Origin: Selaginella tamariscina
Lineage: Eukaryota > Streptophyta > Lycopodiopsida > Selaginellales > Selaginellaceae
Direction of reading: 5' to 3'
DNA length: 64,000 nt
Assembly: GCA_003024785.1 (NCBI GenBank)
Contig: PUQB01000236.1
Coordinates: 166,097-230,096, forward strand
The translations under genes and the position numbers were made by a program. This document shows positions 36,115-48,844 of the stretch, piece after piece. The notes under the pieces were generated by a model. The model had not been told where the DNA came from and made no database searches. It saw nothing but the letters and a program-made list of their open reading frames with translations. Numbering within the stretch: position 1 is the first letter of the stretch; the number at the start of each line of letters is the position of its first letter.

Positions 36115-38135
36115 CTAGTTCCTGGCCACAAGCTTGTCCAGTTCCCAGTCATCATAGCAGCCGTCAATATATCCTAGAAGTGATTCCAATGATCTCAGCC
36201 GCAAATAAATGAATCAAAGCAACCACGCACCTCCCCAGGCATTAAACATCCAGTAGTTCGTTCTTGCTGAAGTGACCAGGTGACATCATATTCGCGACAT
36301 ATAGAGAGTGCGCTAGACTGGGAAGGAAGGAGCTTAAACATACTCTGACAGAGCACATCGGACAACTCTGGTACAGCAAACATGCTCCTGCGAAAGAGCG
36401 AGCTCCATCGTCACCTTCATTTCTTCCGGTATGAGCGGGTAGTTGCAGAGACTCTGCAAGATGTTCAATCTGAACTGACGGGTGAATTCCACGCGCTCTA
36501 GTCCAACCAATCCCAACACATGAGCAAAGCTGAGTCCCAGCGACAGCCAGTCATCTCGGCAGCAGTAATCGCCCCACTCATCCAGCAGAGGCGACTGGAA
36601 TGGAGCTGTTCCCACGTCACTACTCATCTCATCCTCCAATACGCCGCACAGTCCAAGTCGTTTAACACCAGTCTGTGCTCCGTCCCCTGCTTCATGACTA
36701 TGAAGTTGCTGGGCTTGATATCCCTGTGAAACACTCTTTGTCCATGCAATGCCTTGACTGCTGATGACGCTTCCCTCCAGCACTTGATAATCTGCTCTGG
36801 TGTCGACATGTGCTTCCTGGCAAAAGGAAGCCCCACTCCCTCGAGCTCCACAAACTTGAGCCCTGGCCCTGCACCGACGACTCGACCATGTCCCACCATC
36901 TTCCTTAAGTTGATGCAATCAGCTGGATCAGCCCGACGGTGCGCACGTATATCAAGCTCAATGTAATCTTCCGAAGACACCTTGAGAACGCTGCACATTC
37001 CTGTTGCTGCAAAGACACATGACTTTGGCCCCGAAGCCAGCACCTGACAGACCTCCACCGTCCCATCCTGGCTCTCGTGCACAAACTCCACTGGGTCATA
37101 GCATTGTGGTGCGACAGCCCGGAAATACTTGACCAGCGAGTGGAACCCCTCCGGTGGACAGGCAGGAAGCAACTCCTGGAGAGTGGTATTCTCAAGGCGA
37201 TTCACCAATGAGACTGGGAGATTACTCGCAGAAAGCGTTTCCTCGGACCAATTCCTGTCCAGGCCGAACTTTGAATTGAGCTGACCTGCTATGTTAATCA
37301 GCTTCACCTCCCACAACCTGTGCGGAGTTCCTCTCGGAAAACCGGGAGCATGCTCCAGTGACACCAAGCTCCCCACATCAGATGCACCGTTCTTCCTTAT
37401 ATGAAACCGTAGGAAGAACACAAACTGGAGACGAATAATGACGGCAGTCGTGCATTTGTAATCCCCCACCTTCTCCTGTTGTATTCCAACACGTAGCTAA
37501 GCAGCTGATTCAGAGTGTCCGCATTTCTCACGATTCCTTGGGGATCATCTACACTGCCATGACCCCAGACCTTCTTCACATCCAAAGGTATCACGTCCTT
37601 GCCGCCGTCTATAATTACCTGTACATCTGGGACAGAAGTTATTTCGATCCGACCTTGTCCGCAAAGAGCAGCTGCCTGTGCCAGTGCCAAGACATAAGGA
37701 TAATACCTCTTCTCCTGTGTCGTAGAGAGGAACTTTGAAAGAGTTACGGATGCCCCAAAGAGATGCAGCCACAGCCAGTTAAGAGCCGCCACAGTCTCCC
37801 AGCTTCTCACTGCCGATAATGTCGTTCACAGAAACGCACCTTGTCTTCCCTGAACAATGAAGCCTTCAACCTCTTGGATGGTTGCACTGGCGATGAGATC
37901 ACCGGCAAGGCAGACGCTGCATCTGCAAGCACAGCCCGATGAGGCACGTAAAGGAGGCGATCGCCGGGATAGACAATATTCTCAACAGTGAGTAAGACTC
38001 CGTCTACTTCCAGACCTCCGTGGAGCCCGATGCTCGCCATACTCTCAATGATGCTTTCACCAGCTTCCCAGACGGAGGAACCCGCACCCTTGTCACCTCC
38101 GTGTCGTCGGCCCGCAGAATGGGCACCGTCGCCAT
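36115..38135 (-). pseudogene. Intronless two-part protein with kinase-like C-terminal domain, frame-disrupted
   Basis: From an ATG at 38135 (MATVPILRADDTEVTRVRV) a single intronless coding tract runs to a stop at 36115, with about six frame changes. The N-terminal half (38040-37400) includes EKRYYPYVLALAQAAALCG, then SVPDVQVIIDGGKD and VIPLDVKKVWG. This acidic-then-PLxVKK pattern resembles restriction-nuclease-like folds, but only weakly. The C-terminal half (about 37470-36334) is kinase-like. It has SCVFAATGMCSVLKVS (N-lobe lysine), then HGQRVFHRDIKPSNFIV (catalytic loop, about 36700-36735). It then has LNDLDCAA, where the usual DFG is DLD. A long C-terminal helical stretch ends LDKLVARN. 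Nuclease-plus-kinase layouts are known in Crinkler-type eukaryotic effector families, so this could be a plant relative; that is inference. A telo-box-like motif abuts the start. Confidence 0.6.
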
Positions 38136-38427
38136 AGCAGAAACCCTAATTTCCACCCTGAACCAAAGTTACTGGTAAATTTTCACATTATATTGAAGAT
38201 TAGTATAATTGTAAATAGTATTATATTCCCTTACCGTTGGATGTCCGGCAGGCTGGCCGTCGGATCGAGAATTAGGGCACGACCTTGAGAGAGACGAATA
38301 TGCGAACCGCGCCTGATATTTCTATCTAATGGAAACAACAAAGGTAGACCATATATTCAAGAATGTGGAGAATCTACCAGCCTAGAGATGACCTAGTTTA
38401 CCAGGTGGAGTACCTTCAGTACTAGGT

Positions 38428-41400
38428 TTACCATCTAGGTCTATCACTATGAGGTCTAGGAGTACTAGGGTTACCACCCTGATGACTAGGTTTACGAGGA
38501 GTTACACTTGTTCTTCTTGTTAACTTATCTAACCTCTCGTCCATACTTGATAATCTCCCCATAATACCTTCAAAAAGCCCACTTTCCTCTCCCTTCTTCT
38601 CCTCATCCTTTGGAGTGATCACATGCTCATCCTAAACATATATATAAATAAGTTGTGCGTGCGTGCGTGCGTGCGTGCGTGTGTGAGAGATGATGTAATG
38701 AGTACTACATACAACTCAAAATTGTATATGCGTATACATACACGTGATATTAATGTATATAACAAGTAAATATCAATAAAACTATATATAATATATCTTA
38801 GAGAATATAATTAGCATCACATATATAAAATAGATGTGGTATACATCTGTTTTAGATGTATATATGTATACAACTCAAAACTGAGACATACATATTTATT
38901 GAGTGAAGTACCTGACACATTTGCAAGAAGATAGAACCGTACTCAGTTGCAGCAAGCTGCTTTGGGTCGTCGTACACTTGAACAAGTTTCCTGTTCAAGT
39001 CTATAGTAAATATCCGTGTGTGTGTGTGTGTGCGTGTGTGCATAAATTATGGTATTTGTGTGTATGTCTGTGTGTGTTGGTGCTTGTGTGTGTGAGAGAG
39101 AGAGAGTACATTCTTGTCATCGAATGCATATCTATGTATAGATTAAGGCTCTCTCTCTGTGTTACACACGCACACACACACACACACATGCACGCACGCA
39201 CGAATAATATAAAACCTGATATCTGCACAGTCAACTCCATGTTTGTGTTAACGTAATCCTCCATTGCACACCAACTTGATCTCATTATCTCGTCAAACTT
39301 CGCTCCCCATCGAAACTCCTCTTCATTGTAAGCCTTGCGTACGACATCAGCTGTACATATACACACATATCAACAACTACACATGCAGTATATGCATGTG
39401 CATATAACAGGTATAGCAGCTCTATGATGCTTAACGCAAATGTTAAGCATGTGTGTGTGTGCGCGCGTGAGAGAGAGAGAATGTTACCCATGACTGTTCG
39501 TAAGAAGTGATCTTGATGGACCTCCGAGCGCGAGTAATAGCCTATGCAATAATGTTTATAACCTTCATAAAAGTCCCGGGGTCTGTTTAAATGGTTTAAG
39601 TAAGAGAACAAATGTATGCATTATAAACCATGCGTGTACATGCAATATAACATTACAATATAGTATATAAGACGCAAATATAGTGTGTGCGTATGTATAT
39701 TCGTATACCTGAAATCCACAGAGTCTAGAATTTCCTGCATTCTTGGTGGTAAACTCTTCTCGCAAGCCAACAGTGTGTCCTCAAGCACGCAATTTATTTC
39801 CTACATGTATTCGCTTATTTAATTAATAAAATATTTTCAAACGTCATAGCATACCTTTATATGCATCGGAGTTTCCTCGTGTACCATAGGTACGTGAACT
39901 GTCAAATAATACCACTTATATATACATACAGACGTGTTACACACGCACACACAGGTGTGCGTGTGTGTGTGTGTGTGCGCGCGTGTGATATTAATCAATT
40001 TACCAAGTGAAGAAGTACACATTTCTTCGTCTTTGCACTCGAGGGCCTTTTTTTTTCTTCTGTGTTCTTGAGCCACTTTGCCCTTAATAAGAAATAACTT
40101 AATTAATGAAACTTAGTAATTAATAGCATTGATAGTGAACTATACATTAATTATAACATAATTTATAGTAGCCCCACCGATTAATTATATAAGTTAGTTA
40201 CCTTCTAACATGGTCTAAGAGCTCCTCCCATATTGCACTTCTTTGTAAATTAGTTGCACTTCCGATTATAATCAAATGGTGTCTAGCTCGTGTAAGTGCA
40301 ACATTTAACCTGTTTCTGCATGTAGTAAATCCCAAACCTGAATGTTCTACAACAAGAACTGTAAAGAGACAGATTAATTAAAGCAAAACTAGCTAGACTT
40401 AATTAGAATATTATATATACTAAAATTATTTGTATACGAGAAGCTATATCTAACACAAACTATGATATATCACACTGCATACAAGCTATATATGTTTAAT
40501 CAAATTTAAAATATATTAGTAAATAATTATCTGGACAATTTACTTACAGGAGAATGATATCTTTCTCTAAGCCTTGAAATGCATCCACTGTTGAAACCTT
40601 CATATTTTCCACCTCACTTTGAACCGTTGACTTCTTTGTTGTTCTTTGTGCATCATCTGGATAAAGCTTTTGACGTATAAATGTTTCCTATAAAAGAAGA
40701 AGTTTGATTTATTATTATTAACTAATGTATGTAAACTTTTAAGATTAATTAACAACTGTAATGGTTAAACATATCTTGAGTTAATATTAAAAGAAAGTAT
40801 TTAAAACTTGATTATATAGAATGATATATATAGCGTAGTTTCACGCCCCTGGTTACGTGCGTGTGTGAGTGTAAGTGTTCTTGCATTATCATATGTGCTA
40901 CCTACTGTATAATACTTACAGGTGTATATATATATATATATATATCTCACGTGTATAGTGAGTAGTTGTATAATGTATGATAAACATGTATATAGACGAA
41001 AAATGGAACATACATAAGTATATAATTATGTTTGTATATGTGAGATAAGTACCTGTGATTTGTACAAAGTAATCACCCCAATACGATTCCCGGATATTCC
41101 TCTCGAAAGCAAGGTATCAATAATAGAACATACAATTCAGCTTCATATGGATTTGAAAAACTGGGAATATCCTTTTTCTCTTTTCCATTTTTGCCTGTGT
41201 CGAAAAATATCAACGGAGGTAAACCAGGCAATAGGGCACTTCTCTCCACGTCACTGTTATTACATGTTAGTTTTAATTAGTTATATTATATTATACTCAA
41301 TAGTATCTATTACATATCGTACGTCGTTTGTGTTGTGTGTGTGTGTGTGTGACTGAGGACACAAACATACTAGTTGCTTTATAAGTTAGAATACTGGATT

Positions 41401-41649
41401 TATACAAAGTACATGCATGGATGTAAAGAAAACTACATGAATAGACATAGAAGATATAATGTATATGTTGTTGTTGATATGTATATGTTGTTTAGTACTT
41501 GATATGAACATAGAATAATAAATATTAAAAAAACACAAAAATTATTATATTATATATGATTACTTACCTGCAGCCATCAAGAAGATAACCTCCATAGAAA
41601 AGACGATTAGGCAACCTTGCTAGCCTGAATAAACACGTTAAGAAAATTG

Positions 41650-41680
<31 letters not shown>

Positions 41681-43455
41681 GCTTTGTGTGAGCATGTCTG
41701 TGTACACACACACAAACAAACAAACCTTGGATGACAGCGATACTGCGTACGAAGAAGAACAGGTTTATGTCCTAGTGCTGCTAGCCTCACAAAAAGTGTC
41801 CTGTGACACAAGTATATAGAAATAAAACACACACACACACACACACACACACAGTGTCTTAAGTGTATATATGAATTAATACATAGGTACCACATATATT
41901 ACAGATGTATATATGAGCATACCTTGATAAATTTTCAGACTTGCTACCCAATGTTTTGCTTTTCTGTTTGAATAAGAACAGGAGCAGCTGTTCAGGGTCG
42001 CCAACGCAATAAGCTGCATAGAATAATATACAGAGTATTATACAATGGTTATAATAACAAATAACATTCAGTGTATAAATGCTTATTGTTATATGTGATA
42101 AAAACATAACTCTTTTCGCAACGAAATTTGCATATGGGCAGCAGACTCAGAGGTTCCAGTATCTGAGAGCATTCATCCAGAAAGCAAACCTAAACAAGGA
42201 ATATAAAATTAATGATATATTCAATACGTGGGGATGTATCTTAATCCATCTGTATAGACGTATATGCGTGTATACACTATATATGGATGTGCTTGTAAGT
42301 GTATCTACGTACACGTACCTTGAAAGTGTTGCCTTGTAAACATCGTTGATTGTTTGAAGAGCATGTAACTCCGACAGCACGCACTTTTTGCAGCATTTTC
42401 CTACGTGCTATCGTTTTCCCACTGTTTCAAAGCTTTTAGCTCATTTTCAATTTTCTGAAAGTCTCGTAGTTAGAAAGGTACAAAAAAGCACTATATATTA
42501 AATAGTCATGTAGGTATCCACAGAGAACACATACCTGCATATATGTGTGTGCTGTATGTGTATGTACATATCAGTATTGATAAAGCCATGAAATAAACAG
42601 ACAGCTCCCACATACATCTATGTATGTATGTTTATATATATACACGCAGGCATGTATGCACGTTACCAGTCTTTCACTGCCAAGAGATTCTTTCATGAGC
42701 TCCTTCAAATCATTTTCAGCAGCATCTTCGTAACCAGGTGCAGCTACATGAACAGAATAACTGCCACAAGAATCAAAAAACTTTAACCCAAACACAAATG
42801 CGCGGCGCGGCAGAGAGAGAGAACGCGGGGAGGGAGGAAGGGGGGGGGGAAGGAGTTCAACTGTTACCATAAAAAGACCATTTATCAAGTTGCCACAAAC
42901 GAAAAATATTTCGTTTTTAGTGTGTGTGTGGGAGAGAGAGAGGGTGGGGTATGTTATCGACAGACTTACGGAAGGATATTACTAGCAATTTTGCGAAGAG
43001 AACCGACTCGAAGAAAGTCCTCAAATCTGCTCCAAGAGACCTGTTAACACCCTACATATGCAAATATTACAATAAACTACGTGTATTGGACTATGTATAT
43101 GCGTGGTGGGCATGTTATAGAGGCAGTTATGCATCTATATCTATCTATTCTATCTATCTCTATACACACACACACACACACACAACTACGTGTTCATTAA
43201 TAGTAATTTCCCATTATCCCTTTGCATATATTTTGAATAAATACTCGTATATATAGTGCATACCTATCAACAGCGCTATTTGTTGCACTCGCGATCACAA
43301 ATCTAGTTGTTGAGTCTCCTCGCTCCTACAAATGAAAATTAATATTCATATAAATATATAAATAATGCAAGTTAAACATATTTACCTTTAAAATCTCTGA
43401 GAGGAAGATAATTAGAGCCACCAACAAATGACCTGCAAGAACCTACGTTAGAAGC

Positions 43456-43522
<67 letters not shown>

Positions 43523-43541
43523 TATATATTGAAACACAACA

Positions 43542-43586
<45 letters not shown>

Positions 43587-45387
43587 GTCACAGTCACACG
43601 CACACGCACACACATTACTTTTGCCGGATCCAAATGGTCCATGGACAAGACAGACGTGGGGAATAACGGCGTTTTGATAGGTAAACCATCCACTGACTCT
43701 ACGCAGCACGACTGCCTAATGAACACAAACATTAGACGCATTAAGCAAATAATAATAGCTAAATCTATTACGTTCAATATACATAAATGTAATTGTTTAA
43801 GGCAATATGAAATAAATACATACTTGTATATGTGGGTAGTAAAATTTACCTGATCGAGGTTTAGTCTGTATTTTAATATTGCTCTTTCAGCTGCCGAGAT
43901 ATATCACTGGGTAATGTAATGTCTTATATACATAACTTTGTGAGCCAATAAGAAGTGGCAATAGCGGTGTGCTCGAAACTTCCATTCCCCTGTAAACATA
44001 GACAATAACGTCAACAACAATTCATTTGTTAGTTAATAACATTATAGGTAATAGGAATGCATCAATGCGTATGTCTGTGTGTGCAATGAGCTTGTATTTA
44101 GAATAGAATGATATATGTATATTATGCCAATTATGTTTAATGTAAATACAACATAGTACAATATATTACATTTTGAGTGTATTATAGATTATTAGATCAA
44201 GTATTTCTAGACTGTAACTTATGATAAGACATTACCTTATGCAATCCAGCATCATCAGTTCTGAACGAATGTTCGGCCCCTGCAACACATAAATCATCTT
44301 TCCTTCTTTTAAAGGCACGGCTCTCCATGCAGACGTAACTGCACAGTAAAAGTTACATAAGGAATTGACTGTACGTATACACTTACACACACAACGTAAT
44401 GTGTATATGTATATACATAGCTATGTATAACACGGACATGCACGCACATACACGCTGTGTCTACGTACGCACCTCTATAACTGCGTTTCTCGAAGAACCG
44501 TAAGCATCCGTTGTAGTGACCACCGTGAACTCACTAGCACTTTATTAACAAAGATATATATTATGCAAGGATACATATAATGCCGTACAGCGAATGTGTT
44601 ATTATTAAGGTATAAATAAATTACATTAATACTAATGAAATGGTTACATAACTATGCAAATTTATCTTAAAAGTGCAGTTTACCTCGTGTCTTCAGGGAA
44701 GCTAGAGCTAGAACTAATAACCATTAAATCCCCTCTGTAACAAGAAACAGTAGATAAATCAAACACATGTACACAGATGCGCAACACGCACGCACTCACA
44801 CAATATATACTTTTCGTATTTTAAGGAACCACTTGCTCTTCCTAGCCGGATGGATATGTAGCCAGGCTTAGCAGACCTAGAAAAAGAATAAGCATCAGCA
44901 TTATCTAAAATGCTATAATATACTAGAGAGAGAGAGAGAGAGAGAGAGACCGACCTCTTAACTGATTCACAGCTTCCAAATAGATTAATATCATGTTTGC
45001 CGTAAGCCTGTTCAAGTTCTTCTATACTCCTACCTGCAAATGAACTAAACGGATTAAAACACAATTATCACAAACGTTATAATATTCAGTTCCATTACCT
45101 TGTTCACTATATACTTTTCCTTTTGCAGCTTTGAAAGCATTAGCGAAACCAGTTACCTGATAACCTTATCAATACATGTGTATGTTTTTATGTGAACACA
45201 TAATAAATAAGATCATATTAACATAAAACAATCGCTGTGTATGTGTAAGTGTAAGTGCTAGTGTTCTATCTGCAGGTGCTCTCTCTCTCTCTCTCCTCTC
45301 TCTCTCTCCACACGCACACACGCACACACACACACAGGGGGTAGAAGAATACAATAGATCAGATATACATTGATACATCTATAATAC

Positions 45388-45450
<63 letters not shown>

Positions 45451-46156
45451 ACTTACGATTAGGCAAATTTCTTCAACCAGTGCTGAAGACATTATCCCTT
45501 TGTAATGAGATAAATCCTTGAACTTATCGGGAATATTCACATTTCTATGGGGCTGTCCAGTAAGAAACCGCACTTGAACAGGTGCACTCCTATCCATTTT
45601 AAACTTTGCAGCTTGAAAATTGCTACTACAGTAACAAATTTATACAAACTACACGTATATAAACCAATTTGTGTAAAGTTAGATATAATTACTTATAATT
45701 CAACTCATAATTTATTTGATTAAACATAAAAGCCTGACCTAATTGGTTTTTCAAAAGATGCGTTGGATCTCGAAGACGCCGAGCTAGTTTGTTGCACCGA
45801 GTTTCGGTTTTCTCGTTTTAATCTTTGAAGAATGTCTTCAGCTAACATAAAGAAAACAAAGTATTAACACATAACATAACATAAGTGGTTTCTTGCATGC
45901 CCATATAATACAATTGGATAGAACAGATGTAAAAGTGATGATAATAATAATATACGCTTGTATAATTACATCTAAATCTAAACTATATACACATTGTGTG
46001 TGTGTGAGCATCTACACACGCACATTAGAAAATAGCAGCCACAGATAGAATATGCGTGTATTAATCTGATTTATGTATGTTTTGTATCTACGCTTGGAAA
46101 CACGCGCTCCGACTACATTATATGTGTTTGCAGGTGTAGTTAAATATCGAAGTTAC

Positions 46157-46210
<54 letters not shown>

Positions 46211-46555
46211 TTATATATACAACAAATGCAGTGACCGTATTGCAATACAAATAAAACTTACTGGTACGTCTTTGGACAGATGAGCCACATTTTGGCGAAT
46301 CATTGCAAGTGTCTGTATACAAAATAATAATCAATATTGAATATATACAAATGTGTGGGTGGGTGGTGGGTGTGGGTGTGGGTGTGTATCACATATATTA
46401 ACACTTACAACTTCCTCGTTCAGTCTTGAACCTTTTAACAGCTGGGACTGAGGATTCACTGCATTCCGGCTTGCGTCATTGTAAGTGTCTGTATCCAAAA
46501 TGCCAATGAATATTAAGTATACAAAACTGTATATATTTGTGTTTTCATGCTTATA

Positions 46556-46594
<39 letters not shown>

Positions 46595-46965
46595 ACATAC
46601 ACATATATATCTTGTGTGACATATATAACATGTATATATGTGTGACTACTTACAAGTTCCTTGTTCAGGGTTATTAGATGCAGTCGTACAAGTGCCCACC
46701 TCCACATAATACCTATCAAACTCCAGATCGAGGCCTTCTTCGAGGGCAGTATTTTGCCCTACGAATTTCTCATCTAAGTGTTTGTTTTCTAGATCCATCA
46801 ACAGAAGCTGATGGGAAAAATGGCGGATTAATGGGGGAAAACAGAGAAATTGGGGATTTGAGTGGAAATGCGTACCTTGTTGTTTTTCCTGACGAGAAAT
46901 CCATCCTTCCTTGCCTTCTTTTGCTTCCCGCTGCGTTGCGCATACATAACCTGCCATTTGCTCAT
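38428..46965 (-). CDS. ZGRF1-like: ZGRF1-like superfamily 1 DNA helicase with N-terminal DUF2439 and a C-terminal extension, 33 exons
   Basis: ZGRF1 helicases dissociate recombination intermediates. The ATG at 46965 gives MSKWQVMYAQRSGKQKKARKDG. Exon 2 (46807-46654) holds LLLMDLENKHLDE and LDLEFDRYYVEV, together a DUF2439 domain. Exons 3-13 encode a poorly conserved middle; I saw no GRF zinc finger. The helicase core follows: HGPFGSGK (Walker A, about 43620-43645), FVIASATNSAVDR, DFLRVGSLRKIA, AVGVTC, LDECSQILEPLSLLPIC (Walker B, about 42140-42185), VGDPEQL, LGHKPVLLRTQYRCHP (about 41740), IGVITLYKSQ, VSTVDAFQGLEKDIILL and RLNVALTRARHHLIIIG. Exons 28-33 (39898-39855, 39800-39709, 39582-39488, 39350-39216, 39000-38912, 38631-38428) add about 220 residues with all phases matching and no indels. 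Some upstream exons (6, 13, 17, 19) carry single-base breaks. An E2F-type site precedes the start. Confidence 0.88.
43458..43609. repeat. Compound TA, CT and CA microsatellite filling a ZGRF1 intron
   Basis: About 70 bp of TA repeats (43458-43530) are followed by a (CT)n(CA)n block (43543-43588) and mixed CA units. Together they make up most of one intron of the ZGRF1-like gene. Confidence 0.9.
45388..45446. repeat. TA dinucleotide microsatellite in a ZGRF1 intron
   Basis: About 58 bp of nearly uninterrupted TA repeats, immediately before the TTATAG|ACTTAC donor region of the neighbouring exon (minus strand). Confidence 0.9.
46158..46206. repeat. GT dinucleotide microsatellite
   Basis: About 48 bp of uninterrupted GT repeats within the intron between ZGRF1 exons 4 and 5. 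Confidence 0.9.
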
Positions 46966-46997
46966 CGATGAAAACCCTTAGGGTTTATACTCTGCCC

Positions 46998-47008
46998 TTG
47001 GCGGGAAA
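46998..47008 (-). promoter_or_regulatory. E2F consensus site upstream of the ZGRF1-like gene
   Basis: On the minus strand the sequence is TTTCCCGCCAA, a full match to the E2F/DP consensus (TTTSSCGC class), 33-43 bp before the ATG. Telo-box-like ACCCTTAGGGTTT (46973-46985) and TTAGGGTA flank it. S-phase expression is inferred and would suit a repair helicase. Confidence 0.6.
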
Positions 47009-48108
47009 TTAGGGTATAAAATGTATGTATTTAAATAATTATAAATTGCTTAAACAACTTATTAGTAGAAATATAATTTCATATAATTACAATAAGAATA
47101 TAATTATTATATAAACAACACCAACTAATCTTTATTTAACCAGCATATGTATATTTGTACCTATATATATATATTATACTTAAGCGTGCGCGTGCCCCTA
47201 TAAATTTTATATATTAAATTAATCAGCATTGAACATCAATATAAATTTATAACATACTTATCATTATTTATCTTCTTAAGAAATTAAAATAAATAATTTT
47301 TATATTTATTTCGCTTATTTTAAAAGTACAAACAGTGCTATATTTTTAAATTTTACATGCTGTATAATTAAAATTCATGTTCCTAACTCTATCAATCAAA
47401 TATATTTATAATCATTTTTTAAAACCGAACCTGTCTGTGCGAACAGGAATCTTTATAACTTTATTTTATTGTCTATTTGTTTAAATATCTTTTTATTTAT
47501 AATAAGTATTAGAGTCTCTTTGTTGCATTAGTACGTAATTGCTTTGTGTATATTTTCTATTATTATTATAACAAACACTGTATATCACCCATACATGTAC
47601 ATAGATCTTGTGTAGATGTGTATGCATATATATATATATGTGTGTGTGTGTGGCTGTTTATATAGATAATATATATGCATATACACAGGCCTCCATACAT
47701 AATATATATAGAGAGAGAGAGAGAGAACTTCCAGTAGTGCTCAAATGAACATAACTAACATACATACTTGAATTTATTAATTGAATTTTTTTAAATGCTG
47801 GACACACACACATATATATATGTATATATGTGTGTGTCCAGCATTTAAAAAAATTCAATTAATAAATTCAAGTCCTAAAATATCTAAATGGCCTTTATTT
47901 CGCGAATCATTACATGTTTTTGAAAAAAACAGAAAAGAATTAAAAACACCATTTATATTAATGTTTATTTATAAAAAAATAAATATTATAAATCTTACAT
48001 ATATTTTCAAAGATATATGTATACACATATTGTTTCCATACTTAATGGATACATATATACAGACTACCGTCACATACATGATACATGTAAATACTATAAA
48101 ATTATGTT
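47009..48108. other. AT-rich spacer with a near-perfect palindrome
   Basis: There is no gene. It contains the 108-bp palindrome listed at 47766-47873, a TA/GT run at 47625-47652 and a GA run at 47710-47727. Confidence 0.6.
47766..47873. repeat. 108-bp near-perfect palindrome
   Basis: The left arm begins ACTTGAATTTATTAATTGAA and passes AATGCTGGACACACAC. The right arm is its reverse complement ending TTCAAGT. The outer 40 or so bases of each arm match perfectly; the centre is CA/TA microsatellite differing by one CA unit. Essentially no loop remains, so it would form a long hairpin or cruciform. Confidence 0.92.
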
Positions 48109-48414
48109 TTATTTGTACAAAATAATGTGCCTTAGTATTAAGAAAAATAAAAAATGTTTATTATTGTTTTCCTTCATACCCTTCAAGCAGACGCAAGGTA
48201 CACGAAAGGTGGAGGCCTCCTCACTTGTGGCTTTTCCACTTGCGCTCCATCTATTCGACCACTTTGATCCACAAGATATATGTACCTAATATAATAAAAC
48301 ATTATATCAAATATACACATTATACAGTATATAGTTCGTATAACACGCACAATATGTGCTTCAATCGGTCTAATGCTTGGCATCCTATGTTATATATATA
48401 TATATATTATAATA

Positions 48415-48451
<37 letters not shown>

Positions 48452-48808
48452 TGTCTCTGGTATATCACGGACACAAAAACAGTGTAATGAGTTTACGAGT
48501 GTGAAGCAATAGAGATCTGATATAGAATCTATAGGTCAGACCCTACTTCCTAATGGGTATAAATGGACACACACCCCAGACACACACACGTACCCAGTGA
48601 GGCGATTGGTTACGTGTAATGCCTTGCGGAATTCATATGAATCTCCAAATGCGTACAACACGTTCCTGTCTGCTTCTTACACTCTTTTGATGCACTTATA
48701 CACATCAGGAACAGCTTTCGCACTGGATAAAATGATAATATGCCTGATTCCACCCAAGACAGCTAAACAAAAATATTCACGATTGATGTGTGTGCATGCG
48801 TGTGTGTG

Positions 48809-48844
<36 letters not shown>

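Noticed and set aside
38428..39898. A separate minus-strand gene downstream of the helicase
   Set aside because: Every donor and acceptor phase from the last helicase exon through these exons matches without a stop, so a single gene is the simpler model. No convincing independent start was seen.
41060..41356. Plus-strand frame of 98 codons
   Set aside because: Antisense to ZGRF1 exon 24, whose minus-strand reading includes the helicase IGVITLYKSQ motif.
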